Origin: Speluncibacter jeojiensis | Lineage (GTDB): Bacteria; Actinomycetota; Actinomycetes; Mycobacteriales; Mycobacteriaceae | Direction of reading: 5' to 3' | DNA length: 64,000 nucleotides | Assembly: GCF_029589495.1 (NCBI RefSeq) | Contig: NZ_JAAIVF010000007.1 | Location: 62,001 to 126,000, forward strand | Shown here: in pieces, positions 19,063 through 29,226 of the stretch | How positions within the stretch are numbered: the stretch's first letter is position 1 | Layout: each line of letters starts with the position of its first letter | Notes under the pieces: model-generated | What the model was told of the DNA's origin: nothing | The model's database searches: none | The model's input: only the letters and a program-made list of their open reading frames with translations | Position numbers and translations under genes: made by a program

Positions 19063-19317
19063 TCAGCGGTTCGTGTAGGGCAGCAGCGCCATCTCGCGGG
19101 CGTTCTTGACCGCGATGGCGACCTGACGCTGCTGCTGCGGGGTCAGCCCGGTGACGCGGCGCGAGCGGATCTTGCCGCGGTCCGAGATGAAGGTGCGCAG
19201 CAGGTTGATGTCCTTGTAGTTGACCTTCTCGATCTTCGCCGCGAACAGCGGGTTCTTCTTGGGCTTGCGGCCCTGGTCGGCACGCGACTTACGTGACGGA
19301 GTGCGTTTGACAGCCAT
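19063..19317 (-). CDS. rpsR2: 30S ribosomal protein S18, cysteine-free (zinc-independent) form
   Basis: An 84-residue S18 with the conserved core [38 protein letters not shown] split across the protein and the tail REMALLPY. The cysteines of zinc-binding S18 are absent: the segment after the basic N-terminus reads [17 protein letters not shown]. This marks the C-minus paralogue, like RpsR2 of M. tuberculosis, which replaces the zinc form when zinc is scarce and is usually Zur-controlled with rpmB2, rpmG2 and rpsN2. None of those genes is next to it here, and I could not find a convincing Zur box upstream. ATG 19317 follows AGGA. Confidence 0.92.
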   Translation of the reverse strand: MAVKRTPSRKSRADQGRKPKKNPLFAAKIEKVNYKDINLLRTFISDRGKIRSRRVTGLTPQQQRQVAIAVKNAREMALLPYTNR

Positions 19318-19460
19318 GGTGGGTTCCTACTCGATCGACTTGTGCACGGGCAGCTCGCCGGACGGGGCCGCCTCGCGGAAAGCTCCCGCGACATCCCAAA
19401 CTTACGCAGTGGAGCGGGGGCCGTCCATCGGCGTGGCCGCGCGCACCGCGCCGGATCCGG

Positions 19461-19477
19461 TCTCAGACGACTCTCAG
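19461..19477 (+). promoter_or_regulatory. MprA-box-like direct repeat upstream of mprA
   Basis: Two TCTCAG hexamers separated by five bases (11-bp period) end 17 nt before the mprA start. MprA is known to bind direct repeats and to autoregulate. An identical arrangement occurs at 21616-21632 before htrA. Confidence 0.6.
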
Positions 19478-19494
19478 CCCATAAGGTGAAACTC

Positions 19495-20187
19495 GTGAGC
19501 ATGCGAATCTTGGTGGTCGACGACGACCGGGCCGTGCGGGAGTCGCTGCGGCGCTCGTTGACGTTCAACGGCTATGCGGTGGACACCGCGACCGACGGCG
19601 CCGACGCGTTGGAGAAGATCGGCCAGTCCCGCCCGGACGCGCTGGTGCTCGACGTGATGATGCCGCGGATGGATGGACTCGAGGTCTGCCGGCGGCTGCG
19701 CAGCACCGGTGACGACCTGGCGATCCTCGTGCTCACCGCGCGCGATTCCGTCTCCGAGCGGGTGGCCGGCCTCGATGCGGGCGCCGACGACTACCTTCCC
19801 AAGCCGTTCGCGCTCGAGGAACTGCTGGCCCGGCTCCGGGCGCTGCTGCGACGCGCGTCGTCCGAATCCGAGGCCGAGTCGCAGGCGCTGACGTTCGCCG
19901 ACCTGTCGCTGGACCCGGTCACCCGCGAGGTCGTCCGGGGACAGCGCTCGATCAGCCTGACCCGCACCGAGTTCTCGCTGATGGAGATGCTGATGAGCAA
20001 CCCGCGCCGGGTGCTCACCCGCAGCCGCATCCTCGAGGAGGTCTGGGGATACGACTTCCCGACCTCGGGGAACGCGCTCGAGGTCTACATCGGCTATCTG
20101 CGCCGCAAGACCGAGGCCGACGGTGAGCCGCGGCTGATCCACACGGTGCGCGGTGTCGGTTACGTGCTGCGGGAAACCCCGCCGTGA
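19495..20187 (+). CDS. mprA: Response regulator MprA
   Basis: OmpR-family regulator of the MprAB two-component system, which senses envelope stress and controls pepD and stress sigma factors in mycobacteria. The 230 residues hold a receiver domain with the acidic pocket VVDDDR near the N-terminus, phosphoacceptor Asp53 in [11 protein letters not shown] and Lys103 in LPKPF. A winged-helix DNA-binding domain ends in [15 protein letters not shown] 19495 (then ATG 19501) follows AAGGTG. The stop overlaps the mprB start. The repeat at 19461-19477 suggests autoregulation. Confidence 0.92.
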   Translation: MSMRILVVDDDRAVRESLRRSLTFNGYAVDTATDGADALEKIGQSRPDALVLDVMMPRMDGLEVCRRLRSTGDDLAILVLTARDSVSERVAGLDAGADDYLPKPFALEELLARLRALLRRASSESEAESQALTFADLSLDPVTREVVRGQRSISLTRTEFSLMEMLMSNPRRVLTRSRILEEVWGYDFPTSGNALEVYIGYLRRKTEADGEPRLIHTVRGVGYVLRETPP

Positions 20188-21650
20188 TCGGTGCCCCGCC
20201 GCCGGGGCCGCTCGACCCGCCGCGGCCGATGCGGCCGCCGATGCCGCTGACCCGGTCGGTCTCGCTGCGGCTGCGGGTGACGGCGCTGGCCGCGACGGTC
20301 GCGGCGGTGCTGGTCGGCGTCATGGCGGTGACCACCTATTTCGTCGTGCGCGAGGCGCTGTACAACGCCGTCGACACGCAGTTGCAGAGCCGGGCGACGA
20401 CGTTCATCGACAGTTCGGCCATCGCGCTGGACCCGCGCGGGGTCGCGGCGTTGGCGGCCGCGTTCTCGTCGGACATCAGTGTGGCCCTGATGTATCCGGA
20501 CGGGTCGATCTACGCACCTGGCCACACCATTCCGATCGGCACACCGGAGATCGCCGTGGCCAGCGGCAAGGCCGGCTATTCGCTGCGCACGGCGGACGGT
20601 CAGCGGATTCTGGCCGAACGGTCCTCCACCGGGGTGACGCTGGTGATCGCGCAACGGCTCGCGCCGACCAAGGAGGTCCTCGATCGGCTGGCGCTGGTGC
20701 TCGGCATCGTCGGCGGTATCGGTGTGGTGCTGGCCGCCGCGGCCGGCACCGCGGTCGGGCGCACGGGGCTGCGCCCGGTCGCCCGGCTGACCTCGGCGAC
20801 CGAGCGGATCGCGCGGACCGACGACCTGACCCCGATCCCGGTGACAGGCGACGACGAACTGGCACGGTTGACGACGAGCTTCAACGCCATGCTGCGGGCG
20901 TTGGGCGAGTCCCGCGAACGGCAGAGCCGGCTGGTCGCCGACGCCGGCCACGAGTTGCGCACGCCGCTGACCTCGCTGCGCACCAACATGGAACTGCTCA
21001 TCGCCTCCAGTGAGCCCGGCGCGCCGAGCCTGCCGCCGGCCGACATGGCGGATCTGCGCACCGACGTCATCGCGCAGATCGAGGAACTGTCCACCCTGGT
21101 CGGCGACCTCGTGGACCTCGCCCGCGAGGATGCGCCCGAGACGGTGCACGAACGCATCGACCTGAGCGAGGTGTTGTACCGGAGCCTGGAGCGGGTGCGG
21201 CGGCGCCGCAACGACATCGAGTTCCAGGCGCAGGCGGTGCCGTGGTTCGTGCACGGCGATCCGGCGGGGCTGTCGCGGGCGGTGCTCAACGTGCTCGACA
21301 ACGCGGCGAAGTGGAGCCCGCCGGGAACGACGGTCCGGGTGCTGCTGCGCCAGATCGACTCCGTCCATGCGGAACTCGCGGTCGCCGACGCCGGTCCCGG
21401 GATACCGTTGGCCGAGCGTGAGCTGGTCTTCGAACGGTTCTACCGGGCGACGGCGTCACGGTCGATGCCAGGCTCCGGGCTGGGCCTGGCGATCGTGCGC
21501 CAGGTCGTCGTCCGCTATGGCGGCACGGTGACGGCGTCGGAGGCTCCCGGGGGCGGCGCGCTGATCCGCATGGTGCTCCCCGGCGAGCCGGGAACTCGGG
21601 AAACGGATAGGGACGTCTCAGAGAAGTCTCAGCATGAGCGGGAAGAGTGA
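20184..21650 (+). CDS. mprB: Sensor histidine kinase MprB
   Basis: Membrane sensor kinase partner of MprA, 488 residues. A proline-rich N-terminus precedes a first membrane helix (about 30-53), an extracytoplasmic sensor region, a second helix (about 165-187) and a HAMP linker. The dimerisation domain has the phosphoacceptor His256 in GHELRTPL. ATPase N and G boxes are [10 protein letters not shown] and [12 protein letters not shown] 20184 overlaps the mprA stop. MprB of M. tuberculosis also has HtrA/PepD encoded just downstream, as here. Confidence 0.92.
   Translation: MIGAPPPGPLDPPRPMRPPMPLTRSVSLRLRVTALAATVAAVLVGVMAVTTYFVVREALYNAVDTQLQSRATTFIDSSAIALDPRGVAALAAAFSSDISVALMYPDGSIYAPGHTIPIGTPEIAVASGKAGYSLRTADGQRILAERSSTGVTLVIAQRLAPTKEVLDRLALVLGIVGGIGVVLAAAAGTAVGRTGLRPVARLTSATERIARTDDLTPIPVTGDDELARLTTSFNAMLRALGESRERQSRLVADAGHELRTPLTSLRTNMELLIASSEPGAPSLPPADMADLRTDVIAQIEELSTLVGDLVDLAREDAPETVHERIDLSEVLYRSLERVRRRRNDIEFQAQAVPWFVHGDPAGLSRAVLNVLDNAAKWSPPGTTVRVLLRQIDSVHAELAVADAGPGIPLAERELVFERFYRATASRSMPGSGLGLAIVRQVVVRYGGTVTASEAPGGGALIRMVLPGEPGTRETDRDVSEKSQHEREE
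21616..21632 (+). promoter_or_regulatory. MprA-box-like direct repeat upstream of htrA
   Basis: TCTCAG-N5-TCTCAG lies within the last codons of mprB, 103 nt before the htrA start. It has the same hexamers and spacing as the repeat before mprA, so a separate MprA-activated htrA promoter is likely. Confidence 0.6.
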
Positions 21651-21734
21651 ACCCCGAACGAAGTTCACGTGGGTGGTCGAGCCCGTGCGGTCGTGAAGAC
21701 CGAAGGTCTGTCCACAAGAGGGAAAGCGACACAG

Positions 21735-23296
<1,562 letters not shown>

Positions 23297-23300
<4 letters not shown>

Positions 23301-23884
23301 ACATGCCGTGGACGGACGAACGGGTGATCGCGTTCCCCGGCACGCCGGGTGGAGCGCAACCGGCGGGCGGCATTACGGTGGACCTCATGGAGATGCAGAA
23401 CCCGATGTCCGGCCGCGCACTCGTGGTGATCGTCGACGATCGGGCGGCGCACCAGGGCACCCCCGACGCGACCGGGCCGCTGGTCACCGAACTGCTCACC
23501 GAGGCAGGCTTTCTCGTCGACGGGACGGTGCTCGTCGCCGCCGACCCGGTCGCGATCCGCAATGCGCTCAACACCGCGGTGATCGGCGGGGTCGACCTCG
23601 TGGTGTCGGTCGGCGGCACCGGGGTGTCGCCGCGCGACGTCGCGCCCGAGGTGACCTCGGAGATCCTCGACCGGGAGATCCCGGGCATCGCGGAGGCGCT
23701 GCGCACGTCGGGGTTGGCGGCCGGTGCCGTCGACGCCGGTCTGTCCCGCGGCGTCGCGGGCGTGTCCGGGAGCACCCTCGTGGTGAACCTCGCCTCGTCG
23801 CGGGCCGCGGTGCGCGACGGCATGGCCACCCTCTCGCCGCTCGCCGGGCAGGTCATCGCGCAACTGTCCGCGATCGAGGGCTGA
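23297..23884 (+). CDS. moaB2: MoaB/MogA-type molybdopterin adenylyltransferase family protein
   Basis: Molybdenum-cofactor biosynthesis protein of 195 residues, equivalent to Rv0984. The MoCF-binding fold is recognisable from VDLVVSVGGTGVSPRDVAPEV and the C-terminal GSTLVVNLASSRAAVRDG. It activates molybdopterin by adenylylation, or is a non-catalytic paralogue, before metal insertion by MoeA; a moeA gene lies at 27242. ATG 23297 overlaps the pepD stop, with GGAGG ahead of it. The 30-residue N-terminal extension before the domain is unusual, and an internal ATG may be the real start. Confidence 0.88.
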
Positions 23885-23897
23885 TCGGACCGGTCCC

Positions 23898-24095
23898 GTG
23901 AGCGAGCAGCCGAAACAGCAAGGCCCGGACCGGGCCCGGATCGACCGGGCCCGGCTCGACCGTATCTTCGGAACGGTGCTGCCGGAGACCACCGACGACG
24001 AGCGGGACCCCTCGGGTGCCCCGCAGTCCGGCGCGGCACGTGCGGCGGCCTCGGACGAGTGGCTGCGCCGCAACGTGCCGCCGCATCACGGCTGA
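23898..24095 (+). CDS. Small conserved-type hypothetical protein, 65 aa
   Basis: A short polar protein starting at GTG 23898, 13 nt after moaB, so probably in the same transcript. The N-terminal half is Arg/Asp-rich (RARIDRARLDRIFG). The C-terminus ends WLRRNVPPHHG. It has no signal or membrane segment and GC-rich codon use. The function is unknown. In M. tuberculosis mscL lies near this position, but this gene is not mscL. Confidence 0.6.
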   Translation: MSEQPKQQGPDRARIDRARLDRIFGTVLPETTDDERDPSGAPQSGAARAAASDEWLRRNVPPHHG

Positions 24096-24155
24096 ACGGT
24101 CCGGACTGCGCCCGGCCGGTGAGCCGGCGGCGGGGTCATTCGGTGCCGGGTTCAC

Positions 24156-24863
24156 TCAATGCAGGGTGACGGTCACGGTTCGGGTCAGCGAGGCCGCGGC
24201 CACGGCGGCGGCCTGCTCGGCGGGCAGGGCGATCAGCACGATCCGGTCGCCTGCACCGGTCCTGCCGCCGGTGGCGTTCGGCACCAGGACCACGACCGCG
24301 CCGACCGCGAGGGTGCTCGCCTGGGGTTGCAGGTCGGTCCGGTCGGGGTCGGCGGCCAGCACATCGACGCGGTCGCCCTCGCGGATCAGATCGGTGAGCG
24401 CCGCCTCGGGAAGCCGGATCGGCACCATGCGCGCGTCGGGGACTCCGGCTGCCGCAGCGGCGGACCGCGGGCCGAGCAGCCGCAGGTCGGTGATGATCTC
24501 GCCTCGTCGGACCGGGCCGGTCACGGTCTGCCGGAGCACGCTCGCGGCACCGCTGACCGCGCCCTCGGGGAGCGCATCGGGCGGGCGGTCGACGATGTCG
24601 ATGTCGCCGGGGCCCAGCAGCCGGCCGGGGGAGAGGTCGTGCGCGGCGACCACCACGGGAACACGGTCACGACCGACGCCATCCCGGATGAGCAGCGCGA
24701 CCGCGCATGCGAGCAGCAGCACGGCGACGACGCGCCGGGCCGCCGTGGTGCGGGACCATCCCGGCCGCAGCAGTCGCTCGAGTCGCTCGCGCGGCGCGGG
24801 TCCGAGGCTCTTCTCCGCGTCGTGCGCCAGCCTGCGGGCAATCGATCGACGTCCCCACTCCAC
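24156..24863 (-). CDS. SAF-domain membrane protein (CpaB/RcpC-like)
   Basis: A 235-residue protein with a basic N-terminus, a single membrane helix (about 44-59, VVAVLLLACAVALLI) and an extracytoplasmic SAF domain beginning VPVVVAAHDLSPGRLLGPGDI. SAF domains occur in CpaB/RcpC pilus-assembly proteins and in sugar-binding enzymes. No pilus genes are nearby, so a pilus role is unsupported. Its place next to the ruc gene matches Rv0990c, which in M. tuberculosis is heat-induced together with Rv0991c. GTG 24863 is the start, after a run of Gs. It probably shares control with ruc, 118 nt upstream. Confidence 0.7.
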   Translation of the reverse strand: MEWGRRSIARRLAHDAEKSLGPAPRERLERLLRPGWSRTTAARRVVAVLLLACAVALLIRDGVGRDRVPVVVAAHDLSPGRLLGPGDIDIVDRPPDALPEGAVSGAASVLRQTVTGPVRRGEIITDLRLLGPRSAAAAAGVPDARMVPIRLPEAALTDLIREGDRVDVLAADPDRTDLQPQASTLAVGAVVVLVPNATGGRTGAGDRIVLIALPAEQAAAVAAASLTRTVTVTLH

Positions 24864-24981
24864 CCCGTACCCCCCGATCCGCGGACAACTGCCATGAGCA
24901 GGCTAGGTCCGGAACGGCCGTGAGGCCGGGCGGTCGGGGTCGGCCTGTGGAGATTCCGAGAGGTTGTGGAGAGCCGGGCTG

Positions 24982-25272
24982 TCAGCCCGCGGCGGCGGCC
25001 GTGGTGGTCGAGCCGCTCGACGAGGAGGAGCTGGTCGACGAGCTCGACGCGGCGCTGTCCGACTTCGCTGCCGGCTCGCTGGCCGTGGAGCTGCCGCCGC
25101 GGCTGTCGGTGCGGTAGAAGCCGCTGCCCTTGAAGACGATCCCGACCGAGTTGAACAGTTTGCGCAGCTTGCCGGAGCACTGGGGGCAAACGGTGAGGGT
25201 GTCGTCGGAGAACGACTGCACGATGTCGAACCGGTTGTCGCAATTCGTGCAGGCGTAGGAGTAGGTGGGCAC
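24982..25272 (-). CDS. ruc: Ruc-type zinc-ribbon chaperone (FmdB family)
   Basis: A 96-residue protein starting MPTYSYACTNC, a FmdB-type zinc ribbon with Cys8, Cys11, Cys29 and Cys32, followed by a low-complexity Ser/Ala/Thr tail. It matches Rv0991c/Ruc in position (next to the 5-FTHF cyclo-ligase gene) and in design. Ruc is a redox-regulated chaperone that becomes active when its cysteines are oxidised and zinc is lost; it holds unfolded proteins for the DnaK system. GTG 25272 was chosen because GGAG lies 4 nt before it and the family starts here. A CIRCE element at 25354-25380 points to HrcA heat-shock control, as in M. tuberculosis. Confidence 0.8.
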   Translation of the reverse strand: MPTYSYACTNCDNRFDIVQSFSDDTLTVCPQCSGKLRKLFNSVGIVFKGSGFYRTDSRGGSSTASEPAAKSDSAASSSSTSSSSSSGSTTTAAAAG

Positions 25273-25353
25273 GGGGCTCCTCGCGTTCTCTGTGTGCCGG
25301 GTCGGTGTGGCCGGGCGTTCTCGAGTGTGGTGGCGGCAGGGCCGGGGCCGTGC

Positions 25354-25380
25354 CTGGCACTCCGCTGTCATGAGTGCCAA
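25354..25380 (-). promoter_or_regulatory. CIRCE element (HrcA operator)
   Basis: CTGGCACTC, nine bases, then GAGTGCCAA. The arms pair at eight of nine positions and keep the CIRCE core GCACTC-N9-GAGTGC. It lies 82 nt upstream of the ruc start, where HrcA would repress ruc and probably the SAF gene until heat shock. Confidence 0.85.
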
Positions 25381-25473
25381 CAACGACCATGGTACGGGTG
25401 TTCCCGACGGGCACCGTCGTCCGTGCCCGTTGTCGGGATTCGCCGGGGTCGGGAGGACCCGGGCGAGCGGGTG

Positions 25474-26079
25474 TCAGCCCGGCGCGAGCCGGACCGGTCC
25501 CGACGGTGTCAGCGCCCAGCCGACCCGGATGTCGTGGCGATCCGCCGGCAGTTCCGGGACCACCTCGTCGTCACGGACGACGGCCATGAGCACGGTGCCG
25601 GGCCCGGCGTGGACGAGGGTCCGGTCGTAGTAGCCGGCGCCGCGGCCCAACCGGACCCCGCCGCGGTCCACGGCGAGCGCAGGCACCAGCACCAGCGCCG
25701 CTTCGGCGACCTGTTCGGGAGCCAGCGGTGGGCCGACGGGCTCGCGCAGACCGAACCGGCCGGCCCGCAGTCCCGTCGCCCCCGAGAACTCGCCCCACTG
25801 CAGCGGCCCGGGCGGCCCGGTCACCGGGAGCAGCACGCGGGCGCCGGCCGAACGCAGCGCGTCGAGCAACGCGAGCGAGCCGGGCTCGGTCCCGGATGGG
25901 ACATAGGCGCAGACCGTGCGCCCGCCCACCGCGCACGGCAGTGCGCCCGCCGCGACGATCCGGGCCAGCTCGGTGGCCTCGCGTTCGCGCTGCTGGGCGG
26001 GGACCGCGCCTCGGCCCTGCAGGGCCCACTCGCGCCAAGGCGTCTTGCCGTCGTCGGGACGCGGGGGGTCGGTGTACAC
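25474..26079 (-). CDS. 5-formyltetrahydrofolate cyclo-ligase
   Basis: Converts 5-formyl-THF to 5,10-methenyl-THF using ATP. The 201-residue length and the C-terminal LGRGAGYYDRTL motif fit the family (Rv0992c). Near the N-terminus a Lys/Arg-rich segment and later VCAYVPSGTEPGS contribute the substrate site. GTG 26079 is preceded by AAAGGT. The gene is divergent from galU, with a 207-nt gap between them, as in mycobacteria. Confidence 0.88.
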   Translation of the reverse strand: MYTDPPRPDDGKTPWREWALQGRGAVPAQQREREATELARIVAAGALPCAVGGRTVCAYVPSGTEPGSLALLDALRSAGARVLLPVTGPPGPLQWGEFSGATGLRAGRFGLREPVGPPLAPEQVAEAALVLVPALAVDRGGVRLGRGAGYYDRTLVHAGPGTVLMAVVRDDEVVPELPADRHDIRVGWALTPSGPVRLAPG

Positions 26080-26185
26080 CCATGTACCTTTCGTCCGAAT
26101 CGGCCGGGTCTTCGGAACCGGTCCAGTGTGGTCTCGGCTTGCCCTGGGCTGTGGCGGTCGGGCACGCTGCCCTGGTCACTCAGGG

Positions 26186-26215
26186 CTGTGTCCGTCGTCG
26201 CTGTGTCCGTCGTCG
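26186..26215. repeat. Perfect 2 x 15-bp tandem repeat
   Basis: CTGTGTCCGTCGTCG is repeated twice without a gap, between the divergent cyclo-ligase and galU genes. It may be a slippage product or a regulator site for either gene. Confidence 0.7.
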
Positions 26216-26274
26216 TGGGCCCGGGCGATAGCGACTTCGAAGCGTCTTCACATCGACGTCTGAGCACCGATCGT

Positions 26275-26280
26275 TAGGGT
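26275..26280 (+). promoter_or_regulatory. -10 box of galU (possibly leaderless)
   Basis: TAGGGT ends 6 nt before the galU ATG at 26287. That distance would place the transcript start on or near the start codon. The intervening AAGGGA could also serve as a ribosome site if transcription starts further upstream. Confidence 0.45.
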
Positions 26281-26286
26281 AAGGGA

Positions 26287-27255
26287 ATGACAGAGGCCGG
26301 CCATCAGCAGACCAAGCCGTTTCGCACGGCGATCGTGCCCGCAGCCGGGCTGGGAACCCGTTTCCTCCCTGCGACCAAGACGGTGCCGAAGGAACTGCTG
26401 CCGGTCGTCGACACCCCGGGCATCGAACTGGTCGCGACCGAGGCCGCCGAGGCAGGCGCGGACCGTCTGGTGATCGTCACCTCCGAGGGCAAGGACGGCG
26501 TGGTCGCGCACTTCGCGCACGACGCCGCGCTCGAGGACACGCTGGCGCGGCGCGGCAAGACGGAGTTGCTGGCGAAGGTGCAGCGCGCGCCGGGGCTGCT
26601 GAACGTGCAGGCGGTCGTGCAGGAGTCGCCGCACGGACTCGGCCATGCGGTCGGCTGCGCGGAGAGCGTGCTCGCCGACGACGAGGACGCGGTCGCGGTG
26701 TTGCTCCCGGACGATCTGGTCCTGCCGGTCGGTGTGCTCGACCAGATGGCGGCCGTGCGTGCGCGCTACGGCGGAACCGTCCTGTGCGCGTTCGACGTGC
26801 CGCGTGAGCAGGTGAGCGCCTACGGCGTGTTCGCGGTCGACGCCACCGGCGCCGGCAGCAATGTGCTCCGGGTGACCGGGATGGTCGAGAAACCCGCGCC
26901 CGCCGACGCCCCGTCGACACTGGCCGCGGCCGGTCGCTACCTGCTCGACCGCGCGATCTTCGACGCGCTGCGCCGCATCGAACCCGGTGCGGGAGGCGAG
27001 ATTCAGCTGACGGATGCGATCGCCGAACTGATCGCCGAGGGCCACCCGGTGCACGTCGTCGTGCACCGCGGTGACCGACACGATCTTGGAAATCCCGGTG
27101 GATACCTCAAGGCTGCGGTTGACTTTGCACTCGACAGTGAAGAGTACGGACCGGAGCTGCGCGCCTGGCTGATCGATCGGCTGGGACTTCCACTCGCTAT
27201 CGGCGAGTTGGAGGTGGAAGAGCTCCGAAGGGAAGGATTGAATGCGCTCGGTTGA
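26287..27255 (+). CDS. galU: UTP-glucose-1-phosphate uridylyltransferase
   Basis: Makes UDP-glucose for envelope glycans, trehalose and glycogen. The 322 residues show the nucleotidyltransferase signature GLGTRFLPATKTVPKE (21-36), the PDDLVLPVG metal-site region, MVEKPAP, and GEIQLTDAI with RGDRHDLGNPGGY at the sugar site. ATG 26287 follows AAGGGA. moeA overlaps its end by 14 nt, so galU, moeA and the acetyltransferase gene form one operon, matching Rv0993-Rv0995. Confidence 0.95.
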   Translation: MTEAGHQQTKPFRTAIVPAAGLGTRFLPATKTVPKELLPVVDTPGIELVATEAAEAGADRLVIVTSEGKDGVVAHFAHDAALEDTLARRGKTELLAKVQRAPGLLNVQAVVQESPHGLGHAVGCAESVLADDEDAVAVLLPDDLVLPVGVLDQMAAVRARYGGTVLCAFDVPREQVSAYGVFAVDATGAGSNVLRVTGMVEKPAPADAPSTLAAAGRYLLDRAIFDALRRIEPGAGGEIQLTDAIAELIAEGHPVHVVVHRGDRHDLGNPGGYLKAAVDFALDSEEYGPELRAWLIDRLGLPLAIGELEVEELRREGLNALG

Positions 27256-28504
27256 AGAGCAGCTGAGCAGAGTCACCGCTTCGGCGGTTGCCCCGCGGCC
27301 AGTGCGAGTCGCGATCTCTGAGGCCCAGGGCTTGCTGTGTGCCGAAGAAGTGGTCACCGAACGGCCACTGCCGGGGTTCGACCAGGCGGCCATCGACGGA
27401 TACGCGGTGCGCAGCGTCGACGTGCACAAGGCCGGCAGCGGTGAATTGCAGGACGACGACGGCAATCCGGTCGAGCTCACGCTCCCGGTTGTCGGCGAGG
27501 TGGCCGCCGGTTCGCGGCAGCCGACCCGGCTGCAGCCGCGGCAGGCGGTCCGCGTGGAGACGGGTGCTCCGCTGCCGACGCTGGCCGACGCGGTCCTGCC
27601 GCTGACCTGGACCAACGCCGGGCACGCCCGGATCGTGGTCCGCCGACCGGTCCGGTCGGGCGACTACGTGCGTCGGATGGGCGACGACGTGCAGCCCGGC
27701 GACGTCGCGGTACGCGCAGGCACGGTGATCGGCGCCGCGCAGGTCGGGCTGCTCGCCGCGGTGGGCAGGGACAAGGTGCTGGTGCACCCGCGTCCGCGGC
27801 TGTCGGTCATCTCCGTCGGCGGTGAGCTGGTCGACATCGACCGGTCGCCGGGCGCGGGACAGGTCTACGACGTCAACTCGTATGCGCTGGCGGCCGCGGC
27901 GCGCGATGCGGGCGCGGACGTGAGCCGGGTGGGCATCGCCGGCACCGACCGGCGGCGGTTGCGCGAGGTCGTCGAGGGGCAGCTGATCCGCTCCGAGATC
28001 GTGGTGATCGCCGGGGCGGTCGGCGGCGGTGCCTCCGAGCAGGTGCGTGAGGTCCTCGCCGACCTCGGCGACCTCGAGGTGGGCCGGGTCGCGATGCACC
28101 CGGGCTCGGTGCAGGGCTTCGGACTGCTCGGCCGCGACGAAGTGCCCACGTTCCTGCTGCCGTCGAACCCCGTCAGCGCGCTGGTGGTGTTCGAGGTCAT
28201 GGTCCGTCCGCTGGTGCGAATCGCACTGGGCAAGCGGCAGCCGATGCGCCGGGTCGTGCGGGCCCGGACGGTCGCGCCGATCTCCTCGATCGACGGGCGG
28301 CGCGGTTACCTGCGCGGGCAACTCATGCGCGACGAGGCCACCGGCGAGTATCTGGTGCAGGCCCTCGGCGGCGCGGCCGGTGCGTCCTCGCACCTTTTGG
28401 CCACGCTGGCCGAGGCGAACTGCCTGGTCCTGGTCGATCCGGAACTGACCGCGGTGGGGACCGGCGACGAGGTCGAGGTGGTGTTCCTTGCCCAACGCGG
28501 CTAG
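27242..28504 (+). CDS. moeA1: Molybdopterin molybdenumtransferase MoeA
   Basis: Inserts molybdate into adenylylated molybdopterin to complete the molybdenum cofactor. The 420-residue protein has the family N-terminal PLPGFDQAAIDGYAVRS motif, domain III with SVISVGGELVD and GQVYDVNSYAL, and LPSNPVSALVVFEVMVRP near the C-terminus. In the usual GGVS(V/M)G-type loop it has GAVGGGASEQV, a variant. ATG 27242 lies inside the end of galU with AAGGA ahead. This is the Rv0994 equivalent. The variant loop means full catalytic competence is not certain. Confidence 0.9.
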   Translation: MRSVEEQLSRVTASAVAPRPVRVAISEAQGLLCAEEVVTERPLPGFDQAAIDGYAVRSVDVHKAGSGELQDDDGNPVELTLPVVGEVAAGSRQPTRLQPRQAVRVETGAPLPTLADAVLPLTWTNAGHARIVVRRPVRSGDYVRRMGDDVQPGDVAVRAGTVIGAAQVGLLAAVGRDKVLVHPRPRLSVISVGGELVDIDRSPGAGQVYDVNSYALAAAARDAGADVSRVGIAGTDRRRLREVVEGQLIRSEIVVIAGAVGGGASEQVREVLADLGDLEVGRVAMHPGSVQGFGLLGRDEVPTFLLPSNPVSALVVFEVMVRPLVRIALGKRQPMRRVVRARTVAPISSIDGRRGYLRGQLMRDEATGEYLVQALGGAAGASSHLLATLAEANCLVLVDPELTAVGTGDEVEVVFLAQRG

Positions 28505-28545
28505 CCGGGCCCGACGCGCGGGGGACCGGTGAACGAGGAAGCGCC

Positions 28546-29226
28546 GTGGTGAGCTTCGAGCGCCCGGGCTCGGTGAACCATCCGGGCTGGCCGGCCAGAC
28601 TCGGGCCGTTGACGGTGGCGGCCGGCGAGGTCCGGCTGCGACCGGTGCGCATGCGGGATGCGGCCGCGTGGAGCAGGGCGCGGATCAGCGACGAGAAGTA
28701 CCTGCGCCCGTGGGAGCCCACCGGGGTCGGTCCGTGGGACGCCCGCCACCACGTCAGCGCCTGGCCGGGGATGTGCGTGAGCCTGCGCGCCGCGGCGCGG
28801 CGGGGCCTGATGCTGCCGATGGTGATCGAACTCGACAGGCGCTTCAGCGGGCAGTTGACGATCGGCAACATCGTGCGTGGCCCGCTGCGGTCGGCGTGGA
28901 TCGGCTACTGGGTCGCCAGTTCGGTCAAGGACGGCGGGGTCGCGACGGCCGCGGTCGCGTTGGCCGTGGACCACTGTTTCGCGGTCGCCGGTCTGCACCG
29001 GCTCGAGGCGACGGTCCGCCCGGAGAACCTGGCCAGCCAGTCGGTGCTGCGCAAGGTCGGCTTCCGGGAAGAAGGGCTGCTCCGTGACTACATGGACGTC
29101 GACGGGGCGTGGCGCGACCACATCTTGGTGGCGATGACGGTGGAGGACCACGTCGAGTCGGCGACCGCGCGGCTCGTGCAGGCAGGCCGGGCGAGTTGGA
29201 ACGCCCCGCAATCGAGCAGGTCGTGA
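28546..29226 (+). CDS. rimJ: GNAT acetyltransferase, RimJ/RimL type
   Basis: Probable N-terminal or small-molecule acetyltransferase of 226 residues, equivalent to Rv0995. The fold is recognisable from VRLRPVRMRDAAAWS at the N-terminus, the IGYWVASSVKDGGVATAAV acetyl-CoA loop region, and LHRLEATVRPENLASQSVLRKVGF, the hallmark of the RimJ/RimL group. GTG 28546 (or the next GTG) follows GAGGAA. It lies 41 nt after moeA. The substrate is not known; ribosomal protein S5 acetylation is only a family precedent. Confidence 0.85.
   Translation: MVSFERPGSVNHPGWPARLGPLTVAAGEVRLRPVRMRDAAAWSRARISDEKYLRPWEPTGVGPWDARHHVSAWPGMCVSLRAAARRGLMLPMVIELDRRFSGQLTIGNIVRGPLRSAWIGYWVASSVKDGGVATAAVALAVDHCFAVAGLHRLEATVRPENLASQSVLRKVGFREEGLLRDYMDVDGAWRDHILVAMTVEDHVESATARLVQAGRASWNAPQSSRS

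Noticed and set aside
19318-19494. Zur box upstream of rpsR2
   Set aside because: Expected for a cysteine-free S18, but no AT-rich palindrome of that type is present in the gap.
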